From Peterkaempfera bronchialis (GTDB lineage Bacteria > Actinomycetota > Actinomycetes > Streptomycetales > Streptomycetaceae), in the NCBI RefSeq assembly GCF_003258605.2, contig NZ_CP031264.1:1302001-1366000 (forward strand): a DNA stretch of 64,000 nt, read 5' to 3'. Shown piece after piece: positions 54,406 through 63,427 of the stretch. Below the pieces are notes generated by a model. It was not told where the DNA came from, did no database searches, and was given only the letters and a program-made list of their open reading frames with translations. Within the stretch, counting starts at the first letter, position 1. Each line of letters begins with the position of its first letter. The position numbers were made by a program, and so were the translations under genes.

Positions 54406-54995
54406 AGCGCGCCCTTGGTCGAGGGGATGATCCCGGCGGCGCGCGGGTCGTGCTCGGAGGCGTAGCGCAGGGCCCGGGCCAGCGCCTTGAACTGGCACTC
54501 CACGATGTGGTGCGCATTGCGCCCGTAGGGGACGTGGACATGCAGGGCGACCTGCGCCTGGGCGACGAAGGACTCCAGGATGTGGCGGGTCATCGTGGTG
54601 TCGTACGACCCGATCATCGGGGCGATGTTCTCCGGCTCGGTGTGCACCAGGTAGGGGCGGCCGGAGAGGTCCACGGTGACCTGGGCGAGCGACTCGTCCA
54701 GCGGCACGGTGCAGTTGCCGAAGCGGTAGATGCCCTTCTTGTCGCCGAGGGCCTGCTTGAAGGCGGCGCCGAGGGCGAGGGCGGTGTCCTCGATGGTGTG
54801 ATGGGTGTCGATGTGCAGGTCGCCCTCGGTCTTGACGGTGAGGTCGAAGAGGCCGTGGCGGCCGAGCTGGTCGAGCATGTGGTCGTAGAAGCCGACGCCG
54901 GTGGAGACGTCCACGGTGCCGGTGCCGTCCAGGTCGATCTCGACCAGGACGGAGGTCTCCTTCGTGGCGCGCTCGACACGGCCGATGCGGGTCAT
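54402..54995 (-). CDS. hisB: Imidazoleglycerol-phosphate dehydratase
   Basis: 197 residues, the single-function actinobacterial form without a HisN phosphatase domain. It dehydrates imidazole glycerol phosphate to imidazole acetol phosphate. The manganese-binding motifs are FYDHMLDQLGRHGLFDL, DTHHTIEDTALALG and GRNAHHIVECQFKALARAL. Located between hisC (24-bp gap) and the microprotein gene (4-bp overlap). Confidence 0.98.
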   Translation of the reverse strand: MTRIGRVERATKETSVLVEIDLDGTGTVDVSTGVGFYDHMLDQLGRHGLFDLTVKTEGDLHIDTHHTIEDTALALGAAFKQALGDKKGIYRFGNCTVPLDESLAQVTVDLSGRPYLVHTEPENIAPMIGSYDTTMTRHILESFVAQAQVALHVHVPYGRNAHHIVECQFKALARALRYASEHDPRAAGIIPSTKGAL

Positions 54996-55019
54996 GCGGG
55001 GGTTCAGAGCTCCTTGCGG

Positions 55020-56156
55020 CTAATTCTGCTTGAGGGCGGTACGGACGGCCCCGAGGAAGGCGTCGTTCTCGGCGGGGGTGCCGGCGGTGACACGCAGCCA
55101 GCCGGGAACGCCGTTGTCCCGGACCAGGACGCCCCGGTCGAGCAGCGCCTGCCAGACCGCGTGGGTGTCGTCGAAGCGCCCGAACTGGATGAAGTTGGCG
55201 TCGGAGTCGACCACCTCGACTCCTTCGGCGCGCAGGGCCGCCACCACACGGTCCCGTTCGGCCTTGAGCTGTGCGACATAGCCGAGCAGGGTCTCGGTGT
55301 GCTCCAGGCAGGCCAGCGCGGTGGCCTGGGTGACCGCCGAGAGGTGGTACGGCAGCCGGACCAGCTGCACGGCGTCGACCACGGCCGGGTCGGCGGCCAG
55401 GTAGCCGAGGCGCAGCCCGGCGGCGCCGAACGCCTTGGACATGGTGCGGGAGATCACCAGGTGCGGCCGGCCGTCGATCAGCGGCAGCAGCGAGGCGTGG
55501 TGGGAGAACTCCACATACGCCTCGTCGACGACCACCATGGTGGGCCGCACGGCCTGGGCGGCGTCGTGCAGGGCGAGCACGGTCTCGGCGGAGACGGCGG
55601 TGCCGGTGGGGTTGTTGGGCGAGCAGATGAAGACCACGTCGGGGCGGTGCTCGGCGACGGCCCGCTCGGCCGCCGCGACGTCGATGGTGAAGTCGTCCCG
55701 CCGGGGGCCGGAGATCCACCGGGTGCCGGTGCCCCGGGAGATCAGCGCGTGCATCGAGTAGGAGGGCTCGAAGCCGAGGGCGGAGCGGCCGGGGCCGCCG
55801 AAGGTCTGCAGCAGCTGCTGGAGGACCTCGTTGGAGCCGTTGGCGGCCCACACCTGCGCGCCGGTGACGGCGTGGCCGGTGGTGTCGGTGAGGTAGGCGG
55901 CGAGGCGGTCGCGCAGCTCCACCGCGTCCCGGTCGGGGTAGCGGTTGAGGTGGCGGGCGGCCTCGGCGACCCGCTCGGCGATCCGGGCGACCAGCGGCTC
56001 GGGCAGCGGGTAGGGGTTCTCATTGGTGTTCAGCCGGACGGGGACGTCGAGCTGCGGCGCCCCGTACGGGGACTGGCCGCGCAGCTCGTCGCGCACGGGG
56101 AGGTCGTCGATACGGGTCACGGTGCGGCTCACGGCACGGGTCTCGGTGCGGCTCAC
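55020..56156 (-). CDS. hisC: Histidinol-phosphate aminotransferase
   Basis: 378 residues from the GTG at 56156, overlapping the hisD stop (GTGA); in-frame GTGs slightly downstream are alternatives. PLP enzyme converting imidazole acetol phosphate to histidinol phosphate. Seen: [50 protein letters not shown], and the PLP lysine in [19 protein letters not shown]. The N-terminal residues [14 protein letters not shown] come from a short imperfect repeat. Confidence 0.96.
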   Translation of the reverse strand: MSRTETRAVSRTVTRIDDLPVRDELRGQSPYGAPQLDVPVRLNTNENPYPLPEPLVARIAERVAEAARHLNRYPDRDAVELRDRLAAYLTDTTGHAVTGAQVWAANGSNEVLQQLLQTFGGPGRSALGFEPSYSMHALISRGTGTRWISGPRRDDFTIDVAAAERAVAEHRPDVVFICSPNNPTGTAVSAETVLALHDAAQAVRPTMVVVDEAYVEFSHHASLLPLIDGRPHLVISRTMSKAFGAAGLRLGYLAADPAVVDAVQLVRLPYHLSAVTQATALACLEHTETLLGYVAQLKAERDRVVAALRAEGVEVVDSDANFIQFGRFDDTHAVWQALLDRGVLVRDNGVPGWLRVTAGTPAENDAFLGAVRTALKQN

Positions 56157-57460
56157 GGGGCGGGTGTCTCCCAGTCGAAGCGGGCCCGGATGGCGTCCCC
56201 GTGGCCGGGCAGGTCCTCGGCGTTGGCGAGGGTGACCACATGGGCGGCGACCTCGGCCAGCGCCTCGCGGCTGTAGTCCACCACGTGGATGCCGCGCAGG
56301 AACGACTGCACCGAGAGGCCGGAGGAGTGGCAGGCGCAGCCGCCGGTGGGCAGCACATGGTTGGACCCGGCCGCGTAGTCGCCGAGCGAGACCGGTGCGT
56401 ACGGGCCGATGAAGATCGCGCCGGCGTTGCGCACCCGGGCGGCGACGGCGTGTGCGTCGCGGGTCTGGATCTCCAGGTGCTCGGCGGCGTAGGCGTCGAC
56501 CACCCGCAGGCCCTGGTCGAGGTCGTCGACCAGCACGATGCCGGACTGCCGGCCGGAGAGCGCCTCGCCGATCCGCTCGCGGTGCCGGGTGGCGGCGACC
56601 TGCGGCTCCAGCTCCTTCTCCACCCGGTCGGCGAGCTCGACGGAGTCGGTGACCAGCACGGCGGCGGCCATCGGGTCGTGCTCGGCCTGGCTGATCAGGT
56701 CGGCGGCGACATGGCGCGGGTCGGCGCTGTCGTCGGCGAGCACGGCGATCTCGGTGGGCCCGGCCTCGGCGTCGATGCCGATCCGGCCCTTGAGCAGGCG
56801 CTTGGCGGCGGCGACATAGATGTTGCCGGGGCCGGTGACCAGGTTCACCGGGCGGCACTCGTCGGTGCCGTAGGCGAACATGGCGATGGCCTGGGCGCCG
56901 CCGACGGCGTACACCTCGTCCACGCCGAGCAGCGCGCAGGCGGCCAGGATGGTGGGGTGCGGCAGGCCGTCGAAGTCACGCTGCGGCGGGGAGGTGACGG
57001 CGATGCCCTCGACCCCGGCCTCCTGGGCGGGCACCACGTTCATCACCACGGAGGACGGGTACACCGCCAGCCCGCCGGGCACATAGAGCCCCACCCGCTG
57101 CACCGGCACCCAGCGCTCGGTGACGGTGCCGCCGGGCACCACCTGGGTGGTGTGGTCGGTGCGGCGCTGCTCGCGGTGGACGATCCGGGCCCGCCGGATG
57201 GACTCCTCCAGGGCCGCCCGTACGGCCGGGTCCAGCCCGGTCAGCGCCTCGTCGATCGCCGCCTGCGGCACGCGCGTCCGCTCCAGACGCACCCCGTCGA
57301 ACCGCTCGGTGATCTCGATCAGCGCCTCGGTGCCGCGATGGCGTACGTCGTCGCAGAGGGGCCGCACCTTCTCCAGGGCGGCCTCGACGTCGAACTCGGC
57401 GCGGGGCAGCAGGTCGCGCGGGTCGGAGGTGGAGCCGCGCAGGTCGATTCGAGAGATCAC
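56153..57460 (-). CDS. hisD: Histidinol dehydrogenase
   Basis: 435 residues from the GTG at 57460 ([10 protein letters not shown]). Zinc enzyme oxidising histidinol to histidine in two NAD-dependent steps. Seen: [54 protein letters not shown], and the zinc-ligand region [18 protein letters not shown]; the C-terminal [18 protein letters not shown] is also typical. First gene of the his operon. No Shine-Dalgarno; TACACT lies 7 nt upstream, so it is probably leaderless. A longer upstream frame overlaps the divergent gene and is rejected. Confidence 0.97.
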   Translation of the reverse strand: MISRIDLRGSTSDPRDLLPRAEFDVEAALEKVRPLCDDVRHRGTEALIEITERFDGVRLERTRVPQAAIDEALTGLDPAVRAALEESIRRARIVHREQRRTDHTTQVVPGGTVTERWVPVQRVGLYVPGGLAVYPSSVVMNVVPAQEAGVEGIAVTSPPQRDFDGLPHPTILAACALLGVDEVYAVGGAQAIAMFAYGTDECRPVNLVTGPGNIYVAAAKRLLKGRIGIDAEAGPTEIAVLADDSADPRHVAADLISQAEHDPMAAAVLVTDSVELADRVEKELEPQVAATRHRERIGEALSGRQSGIVLVDDLDQGLRVVDAYAAEHLEIQTRDAHAVAARVRNAGAIFIGPYAPVSLGDYAAGSNHVLPTGGCACHSSGLSVQSFLRGIHVVDYSREALAEVAAHVVTLANAEDLPGHGDAIRARFDWETPAP

Positions 57461-57467
57461 TCTGCCC

Positions 57468-57473
57468 AGTGTA
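57468..57473 (-). promoter_or_regulatory. -10 element of the his operon
   Basis: TACACT on the minus strand, 7 nt before the hisD GTG, fits a leaderless start. No strong -35 is seen, and no T-box or attenuator-like leader is possible if transcription begins at the start codon. Confidence 0.5.
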
Positions 57474-57557
57474 GGGAGTGGTCGGAAGAGTCGGCCCGCG
57501 GTTCCAGTCCGTGATACACAACGGGGGACGTCGCGGGTACCGGGGAGGGGGTCCGGG

Positions 57558-59144
57558 GTGGCCGAGCCGCCGGAGGGCTGGTCGGAGCCGGAGTGCCGGC
57601 TGTGGGAGGCGTACCGCCGGGGCGAGGTGCTCGATCTGCGGGTCGGCGTACCGGAGGACGACCATCCGGTGACCGGGGGCGCATGGGGCCCGGAGCGGAC
57701 GGTGCGGGCCGGGGTGCTGGCCCATCTGCTGCTGGACGGACCGCCGTCCGAACCCGGGCGTGTCGCGAGCCTCAAACTCACCGGGGCGTATGTCACCGGG
57801 GGCCTGGACCTGGCCGGCGGCGAGGTGTCCGCCTATGTGGAGCTGCGCGGCTGCCGCTTCGAGCGCAAGGTCCTGATGTCGGAGTGCCGGGCCGGCACAG
57901 TGCGGCTGGTCGGCTGCCTGATACCACGGCTTGAGGCGTCCCGGCTGGTCACCGAGGGCGATCTGCATCTGCCGCGCTCCGTGCTCACCGGCGGGCTGCG
58001 GCTGACCGACGCCAGGATCGGCACCGATCTGCTGCTCAACCAGGCCACCGTGGGCGGCGACCGCAACGGCCGGGCCATCGCGGCCGACGGGCTCACCGTC
58101 AGCCAGGACCTGGAGGCCGAGCTGATCCGCTGCACCGGCGAGATCAGCCTGCGCAGCGCCCGGATCGGCGGTCGGCTCTCGCTGCGCGGCAGCTCGCTGC
58201 GGGTCCGCTCCGGCCGACTCTGCCTGAACGCGGCGCGGATCAGCGTGGAGCACACCCTCTACCTCAGCCGCTGCTGGCTGACCGGCTGGACCGCCTCCGG
58301 CTCCGACTACGGCTCGGGGTACGGCGAGCGGCCGACCGAGCCGGCCGAGCCCAGCGCGTCCGTACCGTTCCGGGCGCGCGGCGGGGTGCGGCTGGACGAC
58401 GGCCGGTTCGGCAACGCCTGCCTGATCGACCAGGCGGAGTTCCTGCTCGGGCCGGACCAGGAGCTGTCGCTGCGCCGCATCCAGACGCCCGAGCTGCGGT
58501 TCTGCCTCTCCCGCACCCCCACCGGGCGGGTCTCCCTCTCCCGCGCCCGGGTGGGCAATCTGATCGACGCCCCGGAGAGCTGGCCGGGCGGCGGGCGGGT
58601 GGGGCTGACCGGGTTCACCTATGAGTCGCTGCGCCCGGCCGCCGGCTTCCCGCTGGCGAAGCGGATCGCCTGGCTGGACAACGCCCTCGGCGAGTTCCGC
58701 CCGGAGCCGTATGAGCAACTGGCGGCGGCGCTGCGGCGGGACGGCCTGGACGAGGACGCCCGGGCGGTGCAGCTGGCCAAGCACCGCCGCCGCCGCGCCG
58801 CGCTGCCGCCGCTGGGTCGGGTCTGGGGGCGGCTCCAGGACATCACCGTCGGCTATGGCTACCGACCGGCCCGGGCGGCCCTGTGGATGGCGCTGGTCTG
58901 GGCCCTCGGGGCGGCCTGGTTCGCCGGGCACCCGCCGCAGCCGCTGAAGCCGGACGAGGCCCCGCACTGGAATGCCGCCCTGTACGCCATGGACCTGCTG
59001 CTGCCGCTGATCGACCTCGGCCAGGACAGCGCCTGGAAGCCGTCCGGGGCCGACCAGTGGGCGGCGACCGCGCTGATCCTGCTGGGCTGGGTGCTGGCCA
59101 CCACCGTGGCGGCGGGCGCCACCCGGCTGCTGCGCCGGGGCTGA
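57558..59144 (+). CDS. Repeat-rich (beta-helix-like) protein with C-terminal membrane pair
   Basis: 528 residues from the GTG at 57558, near GGGGAGGGGG. Residues about 75-330 are a run of roughly 20-residue repeats with alternating hydrophobics, for example [40 protein letters not shown] and [19 protein letters not shown]. This suggests a right-handed beta-helix or pentapeptide-like solenoid in the cytoplasm. After a charged segment there are two helices (about 435-455 and 505-522), separated by [20 protein letters not shown], which could be a re-entrant stretch. Such proteins are often labelled oxidoreductase in Streptomyces, for which I see no support. It is divergent from hisD. Function unknown. 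Confidence 0.8.
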   Translation: MAEPPEGWSEPECRLWEAYRRGEVLDLRVGVPEDDHPVTGGAWGPERTVRAGVLAHLLLDGPPSEPGRVASLKLTGAYVTGGLDLAGGEVSAYVELRGCRFERKVLMSECRAGTVRLVGCLIPRLEASRLVTEGDLHLPRSVLTGGLRLTDARIGTDLLLNQATVGGDRNGRAIAADGLTVSQDLEAELIRCTGEISLRSARIGGRLSLRGSSLRVRSGRLCLNAARISVEHTLYLSRCWLTGWTASGSDYGSGYGERPTEPAEPSASVPFRARGGVRLDDGRFGNACLIDQAEFLLGPDQELSLRRIQTPELRFCLSRTPTGRVSLSRARVGNLIDAPESWPGGGRVGLTGFTYESLRPAAGFPLAKRIAWLDNALGEFRPEPYEQLAAALRRDGLDEDARAVQLAKHRRRRAALPPLGRVWGRLQDITVGYGYRPARAALWMALVWALGAAWFAGHPPQPLKPDEAPHWNAALYAMDLLLPLIDLGQDSAWKPSGADQWAATALILLGWVLATTVAAGATRLLRRG

Positions 59145-59206
59145 GCGGCGGCAGCGGTTCAGCGGCTCAGCGGCTCAGGGGCCCGGCGGTTCAGTGGTTC
59201 AGTGGT
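59145..59206. repeat. 9-bp GGTTCAGTG/CGGCTCAGC tandem repeats at 3' ends
   Basis: About six imperfect 9-bp units of the form CGGYTCAGY fill the 62-bp gap between the convergent membrane protein and TetR genes, with three near-identical GTGGTTCA units at the right end. Probably slippage products with no coding content. Confidence 0.7.
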
Positions 59207-59794
59207 TCAGCCGAGCCGGGCCACGGCGGCGTGCACCGCGCCCAGCAGCTGCCACACCTGGACGGCCAGCGCCTCCGGCGTACCGGTCAGCCGCCCGTGC
59301 AGCCAGTCGGCGAGGACGCCGGTGAAGACCGAGGCGACCGCAGAGGCCGCCAGGTCGGCCGAGGCGGCGGTCCGGCCCCGGCGGAGCAGTTCGGCGGTGG
59401 CCCGCTCGGCGAGTTCGCGGTGCAGCAGTTCGCCGAGCGGGCCGGAGCCGCCCGGCCGGATCAGGGCGCGGTAGAGGTCGGCCCGCTGCTGGATGCGGCC
59501 CAGCAGCTCGGGCAGCGGGGGCGGCGGGTCCGGGCCCGGGACGCCCTGCCAGGCGTGCAGGGCGTCGACCGCCTGGCGGACCAGCTCGGCGCAGGTGTCC
59601 ACGGCGAGCGCATCCAGGTCGCGGTAGTGCAGGTAGAACGTGGCGCGGGCGACCCCGGCGGCCCGCACCACATCGGAGACGCTCACCTGGTCCAGCGGGC
59701 GGTCGCGGCAGGCGAGGATCAGCCCCTCCCGCAGCCGGGCGAGGCTGCGGACCACCCGGGGGTCGGGCGCTGCGGTACCGCCGTCGGCCGCCAC
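59207..59794 (-). CDS. TetR family regulator next to DUF1304 gene
   Basis: 195 residues, GTG start 3 bp after the DUF1304 stop. N-terminal HTH: RLREGLILACRDRPLDQVSV and SDVVRAAGVARATFYLHYRD, the latter with the Y-x-H-Y recognition helix. C-terminal ligand domain is of the TetR_C-type helical fold, ligand unknown. It is the second gene of a two-gene operon and probably controls that operon through the palindrome at 60191-60208. Confidence 0.88.
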   Translation of the reverse strand: MAADGGTAAPDPRVVRSLARLREGLILACRDRPLDQVSVSDVVRAAGVARATFYLHYRDLDALAVDTCAELVRQAVDALHAWQGVPGPDPPPPLPELLGRIQQRADLYRALIRPGGSGPLGELLHRELAERATAELLRRGRTAASADLAASAVASVFTGVLADWLHGRLTGTPEALAVQVWQLLGAVHAAVARLG

Positions 59795-59797
59795 CGG

Positions 59798-60160
59798 TCA
59801 CCCCGCGAGCAGGGCGGCGGCCAGCGCCACCGCCCCGGGCAGCGCCTGGACGACGAGGATGCGGCGGCTCGCGGTGGCGGCACCGTACAGGCCGGCAACC
59901 ACGACGCAGACCAGGAAGAAGATCCGGGCGTCATGGCCCACCGGGTCGGCGGCGATCAGGCTCCAGACCAGACCGGCCGCGAGGAACCCGTTGTACAGGC
60001 CCTGGTTGGCGGCGAGCGATGCGCTCTCCCGGGCGAACTCGGCGGTGGTGCCGAAGGCCGCGCGGCCCCTCGGCGTCTGCCACAGGAACATCTCCAACAC
60101 CATGATCCACACGTGCAGCGCGGCCACCAGTGCGGCGAGCACCTGTGCGGCGGTTTCCAT
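59798..60160 (-). CDS. DUF1304 membrane protein
   Basis: 120 residues from ATG 60160, with AGGAG at 9 nt. Four hydrophobic helices. Conserved blocks AALHVWIMVLEMFLWQTPRG and ANQGLYNGFLAAGLVW define DUF1304. Function unknown. The family is commonly paired with a TetR regulator, as here, so it may be induced by a hydrophobic or toxic compound (inference). Confidence 0.9.
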   Translation of the reverse strand: METAAQVLAALVAALHVWIMVLEMFLWQTPRGRAAFGTTAEFARESASLAANQGLYNGFLAAGLVWSLIAADPVGHDARIFFLVCVVVAGLYGAATASRRILVVQALPGAVALAAALLAG

Positions 60161-60190
60161 CCTGGGTTCTCCTCGGGCAGGGCCGGATCT

Positions 60191-60208
60191 AATGGACAAC
60201 TGTACATT
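60191..60208. promoter_or_regulatory. Palindromic operator of the DUF1304-TetR operon
   Basis: AATGGACAA-CTGTACATT: the half sites AATGKACAR match at 7 of 9 positions. It lies 31-48 bp before the DUF1304 start and overlaps possible minus-strand -10 hexamers TACAGT and CATTAGAT. Size and symmetry are typical for TetR dimers. Confidence 0.6.
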
Positions 60209-60316
60209 TCTTCGCCTGACGTGCACAGCTGACGCAGAGTGGCGCTCGCTCGCCGACAGGTGGCGGCCGGTGGGCGGGACTGCCAGGGTGGACCTGACGG
60301 TGGGGGCGCAGAGACG

Positions 60317-60356
60317 CCCGTACCGGGGCGCTGCCCCGAGCGTGCCCCGGTACGGG
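60317..60356. terminator. 13-bp hairpin in the divergent gap before the Lon-N gene
   Basis: Arms CCCGTACCGGGGC (60317-60329) and GCCCCGGTACGGG (60344-60356), perfect, 14-nt loop. It lies between two divergent genes where no terminator is needed, so it may insulate or act as an operator. The remaining part of the 309-bp gap shows no gene. Confidence 0.4.
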
Positions 60357-60456
60357 CCAGTCCGGGCCCGCCGCCGAACACCCCGGACCGCCCCCGGTCA
60401 GCGCCCGACCCGCCCCGGCCTGCGGAGCGGGTGCGCGCGGCGCCGCCCCGGCCACG

Positions 60457-60462
60457 TACGCT
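60457..60462 (+). promoter_or_regulatory. -10 element for leaderless Lon-N gene
   Basis: TACGCT, 7 nt before the GTG at 60470, with no Shine-Dalgarno. Confidence 0.5.
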
Positions 60463-60469
60463 GTGCGCC

Positions 60470-61189
60470 GTGACCGAACGGCTGCCGCTCTTCCCCCTGG
60501 GCTCGGTGCTCTTTCCGGGCCTGGTACTCCCCCTCCATGTCTTCGAGGAGCGCTACCGCCGCCTGGTCGCCGACCTGGAGGCGCAACCCGAGGAGCAGCC
60601 GCGCCGGTTCGGGGTGGCGGCCATCCGGGACGGCCAGGAGGTCGCCCCCACCCGGGTCTCCGAGCAGCCCGCCGGGCCGATGGACGGCCTCGGGCCCGAC
60701 CCGATGGCGGCGCTGTACACGGTGGGCTGCGTCGCCGAGATCGCCTCCGCGCAGGCCCACCCGGACGGCCGCTATGAGTTGATCGCCACCGGCACCACCC
60801 GCTTCCGGCTGCTGTCGGTCGACACCAGCGGCCCCTACCTGGTCGGCGAGACCGAGCCGCTGCCGGAGCAGCCCGGCACCGGGTCCGGGGCCCTGGCGGC
60901 GGGCGTCGCCCAGGCGTTCCGGCTCTACCAGAAGCGGCTGGCCGGAGCCCACGAGAGCACCATCGCCGCCGAGCAGGAGCTGCCGGACGACCCGCAGGTG
61001 CTCTCCTACCTGGTCGCGGCGGCCTCCACGCTGGACACCGCCGACAAGCAGCGGCTGCTCGCCGCCGCCGACACCGCCGAACGGCTCGGCGCCGAACTGG
61101 CACTGCTGCGCCGCGAGGCGGCTGTGCTGTCCAAGCTGCCGTCGCTGCCGGCCCGGGGGCTGACCAGGGCCGCGATCAACCTCAACTGA
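60470..61189 (+). CDS. Lon N-terminal-domain (LON substrate-binding) protein
   Basis: 239 residues from the GTG at 60470. Only the LON substrate-binding (PUA-like) domain is present: RLPLFPLGSVLFPGLVLPLH with VFEERYRRLV, then GCVAEIASAQAHPDGRYELI and GTTRFRLLSVD. There is no AAA+ or protease part, as in the stand-alone family. The C-terminal half is helical. Role unknown; possibly an adaptor for proteolysis. It is followed after 35 bp by a YbaK gene on the same strand. Confidence 0.9.
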   Translation: MTERLPLFPLGSVLFPGLVLPLHVFEERYRRLVADLEAQPEEQPRRFGVAAIRDGQEVAPTRVSEQPAGPMDGLGPDPMAALYTVGCVAEIASAQAHPDGRYELIATGTTRFRLLSVDTSGPYLVGETEPLPEQPGTGSGALAAGVAQAFRLYQKRLAGAHESTIAAEQELPDDPQVLSYLVAAASTLDTADKQRLLAAADTAERLGAELALLRREAAVLSKLPSLPARGLTRAAINLN

Positions 61190-61224
61190 CACCGCGACCG
61201 AGAGCGAAGGAGGGGCCCGCACAG

Positions 61225-61722
61225 ATGGCGAAGAAGGCGAAGAAGGGCGGCGGGGGGACACCCGCCACCGTGGCACTGGAGGCCGCCGGGGTGCCCTTCA
61301 CCGTGCACGCCTACACCCATGACCCGGCCGCCGCCTCCTATGGCGGGGAGGCCGCCGACACCCTGGGGGTGCCGCCGGAACGGGTCTTCAAGACCCTGGT
61401 CGCCGAGGTCGACGGCGCCCTCACGGTCGGAATCGTCCCGGTGGCGGGGCAACTGGACCTCAAGGCGCTGGCCGCCGCAGTCGGCGGCAAGCGCGCCGCC
61501 ATGGCCGACCCGGCGGCGGCCGAGCGGACCACCGGCTATGTCCGGGGCGGCATCTCCCCGCTGGGGCAGCGCCGCCCGCTGCCCACGGTGGTGGACGGCA
61601 GCGCGCTGGACCATGCCACGGTCTATGTCTCGGCCGGGCGGCGCGGCCTGGAGGTCGAACTGGCCCCGCAGGACCTGGTCGCCCTCACCACGGCCGTCAC
61701 CGCCCCGATCGGCCGGAGCTGA
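61225..61722 (+). CDS. ybaK: Cys-tRNA(Pro)/Cys-tRNA(Cys) deacylase, YbaK/EbsC family
   Basis: 165 residues, ATG 8-10 nt after GGAGG. YbaK removes wrongly attached cysteine from tRNA-Pro. Seen: the family core HDPAAASYGGEAADTLGVPP, VFKTLVAEVDGALTVGIVPV with the catalytic Lys, KRAAMADPAAAERTTGYVRGG ISPLG loop (quoted partly as RTTGYVRGGISPLG). The first 10 residues are Lys/Gly-rich. It may be cotranscribed with the Lon-N gene; it converges with the next gene after 10 bp. Confidence 0.94.
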   Translation: MAKKAKKGGGGTPATVALEAAGVPFTVHAYTHDPAAASYGGEAADTLGVPPERVFKTLVAEVDGALTVGIVPVAGQLDLKALAAAVGGKRAAMADPAAAERTTGYVRGGISPLGQRRPLPTVVDGSALDHATVYVSAGRRGLEVELAPQDLVALTTAVTAPIGRS

Positions 61723-61732
61723 CCGGCTCCGG

Positions 61733-62515
61733 CTACCCGCCGGGGGGCGGCGGCAGCGGAGGCCCCGGGTTCGGGTTCTGGTTCTGGTTCTGGTTCGGTG
61801 GCGGCGGGGGCGGGGCTCCGTACCAGTAGGGCGCTGGCTGCGGCTCCCGCTTGCCGAAGGCGGCGGTCAGGCCCAGCAGCACCACCATGGCCGCCATCGG
61901 CCAGACCAGCAGCGCACCCTTGGCGCCCAGCTCCAGGGCCGCGTCGAACACCTTGCCCTCGCCCACCTGCCGGGCGTGCGCCACGATGTCGCTGGTCGGC
62001 CCCAGGGCGACCCCGAGCCGCCAGGCGGCCACCGAACCCAGCACGCCCCCCACCGCGAGGCCGACAGCCACCGCGATGCCGCCGCCACGGCGGCGGGTCG
62101 GCAGAAAGGCCGCCAGCGCGGCGACCGCCCCGGCGCCCAGGCCAAGCAGCACGAAGACACCGTCGGCCGCCGCCCGCTGCTCGCCCTCGGGGTCCTTGAG
62201 GTAGACGGCCTTGCTGTCGGCGTACAGCGGCACCTTGGGGGCCAGCCAGAGCCACAGCAGGCCCATGGCCAGCCCGAGCAGCACGCTGCCGAGGGCCACC
62301 AGCACGCCGACCTTGATCTCCGTCGCGGGGTGGCGGGGCGGCCGGTCCACGGGGGGCGGGATCAGAAAGCCTCCGGGGTACACCGGCTGCCCGTACCCAT
62401 GGCCGCCGGCAGGGCCGGGCGACTGCCATCCGGCCGCGAGCTGCGATGCGGGCGGCGCCCCTGCGCCGGAAACGTGAGGCCGGCCGTGGCCCGGAGGAGT
62501 GTTCGGTGCAGTCAC
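61733..62515 (-). CDS. Four-helix membrane protein with Pro/Asn/Gln-rich tail (possibly DUF2567)
   Basis: 260 residues. A Gly/Pro-rich N-terminus (1-65), four hydrophobic helices at about 70-92, 117-138, 144-165 and 195-215, and a C-terminal tail with PPPPPPNQNQNQNPNPGPP, encoded by a GGTTCT-type hexamer repeat near 61775-61797. The architecture resembles actinobacterial DUF2567-type proteins, but I cannot confirm the family. Function unknown. It lies downstream of the ABC-2 exporter genes on the same strand, 66 bp after the permease gene. Confidence 0.75.
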   Translation of the reverse strand: MTAPNTPPGHGRPHVSGAGAPPASQLAAGWQSPGPAGGHGYGQPVYPGGFLIPPPVDRPPRHPATEIKVGVLVALGSVLLGLAMGLLWLWLAPKVPLYADSKAVYLKDPEGEQRAAADGVFVLLGLGAGAVAALAAFLPTRRRGGGIAVAVGLAVGGVLGSVAAWRLGVALGPTSDIVAHARQVGEGKVFDAALELGAKGALLVWPMAAMVVLLGLTAAFGKREPQPAPYWYGAPPPPPPNQNQNQNPNPGPPLPPPPGG

Positions 62516-62581
62516 CGGCCCATCGTCCCACGTCTTGCGCCCGTCCGGCCCGCCAGGTCATCCAGGCGGTCCGGCTCCACC

Positions 62582-63427
62582 TCAGTGGTCCGCCAGCGCC
62601 GCCCGCCGATACGCCCACGTCGCCGCCCCCAACGACACCAGCCCCACCACACCGCAGACCGCCAGATCCATCCCCACCGCCGACCACTGCGGCGCCGCGT
62701 CGAAGGTGCGGGCGAATGCCTCGACGCCGTAGGTGGACGGCAGCAGGTCGCGCAGCAGCCGGATCGCCTCCGGCATCCGGTCGGCCGGGAGCACCCCGAG
62801 CAGCAGGGCGGCGGACATGCCCAGCTGCCCCAGCAGGGTCGCGATCTCCTGGCGCGGTGCGAGCAGCCCGCAGACCGCGCCCAGCCCCGAGAGCGCGGCC
62901 CCGGCGAGCGGCACCACGGCCAGCAGGATCCAGAGGTTGGCCCAGGGCAGGCCGAACATGGCCGCCCCGGCCGCCGCGGTGAGCAGGGTGCCGGGGAGAG
63001 TGAAGGAGGCGTAGGCGCCGGCCGCGCCCAGGACCACGGCGGCGGGCGGCACCGGCAGGGTGGCGTAGTGGTCCAGGCCGCCGGTGGCGCGGAGCCGGCC
63101 GAAGTACTGGGCCAGCAGGTTGAGCGCCACAAAGGCGACGACCAGCACGCTGGACCCGGCGACCACCGCCCGCGCCGAGGCGTTGTCGCCGGAGTCCACG
63201 ACGCCCCGCATCATCACCAGGATGCCCAGCGACTGGAAGGTCGCCACAAAGAGCAGCGGCATCCGGGCGACCCGGGCGCGGGACAGCTGGGCCCGGTAGA
63301 CGGCGCCCAGGGCGGGCAGCAGCCGGACCCGGGGGGCCAGCGGGGCGGCGGCGGGAACCGCGGCGGGCGCGGCGGCTGCCGCTGCGGCGGGCGCCTCGGG
63401 CGCGGCGGCCTCCATGGATGCGGTCAC
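62582..63427 (-). CDS. ABC-2 type transporter permease
   Basis: 281 residues, GTG start overlapping the ATPase stop (GTGA). Ala/Pro-rich N-terminus, then six hydrophobic helices in the usual ABC-2 layout: RVARMPLLFVATFQSLGILV, VLVVAFVALNLLAQYFGRLR, VVLGAAGAYASFTLPGTLL, LWILLAVVPLAGAALSGLG and others. Partner of the ATP-binding protein encoded next to it. Substrate unknown; such pairs export drugs, lipids or peptides. Confidence 0.9.
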   Translation of the reverse strand: MTASMEAAAPEAPAAAAAAAPAAVPAAAPLAPRVRLLPALGAVYRAQLSRARVARMPLLFVATFQSLGILVMMRGVVDSGDNASARAVVAGSSVLVVAFVALNLLAQYFGRLRATGGLDHYATLPVPPAAVVLGAAGAYASFTLPGTLLTAAAGAAMFGLPWANLWILLAVVPLAGAALSGLGAVCGLLAPRQEIATLLGQLGMSAALLLGVLPADRMPEAIRLLRDLLPSTYGVEAFARTFDAAPQWSAVGMDLAVCGVVGLVSLGAATWAYRRAALADH

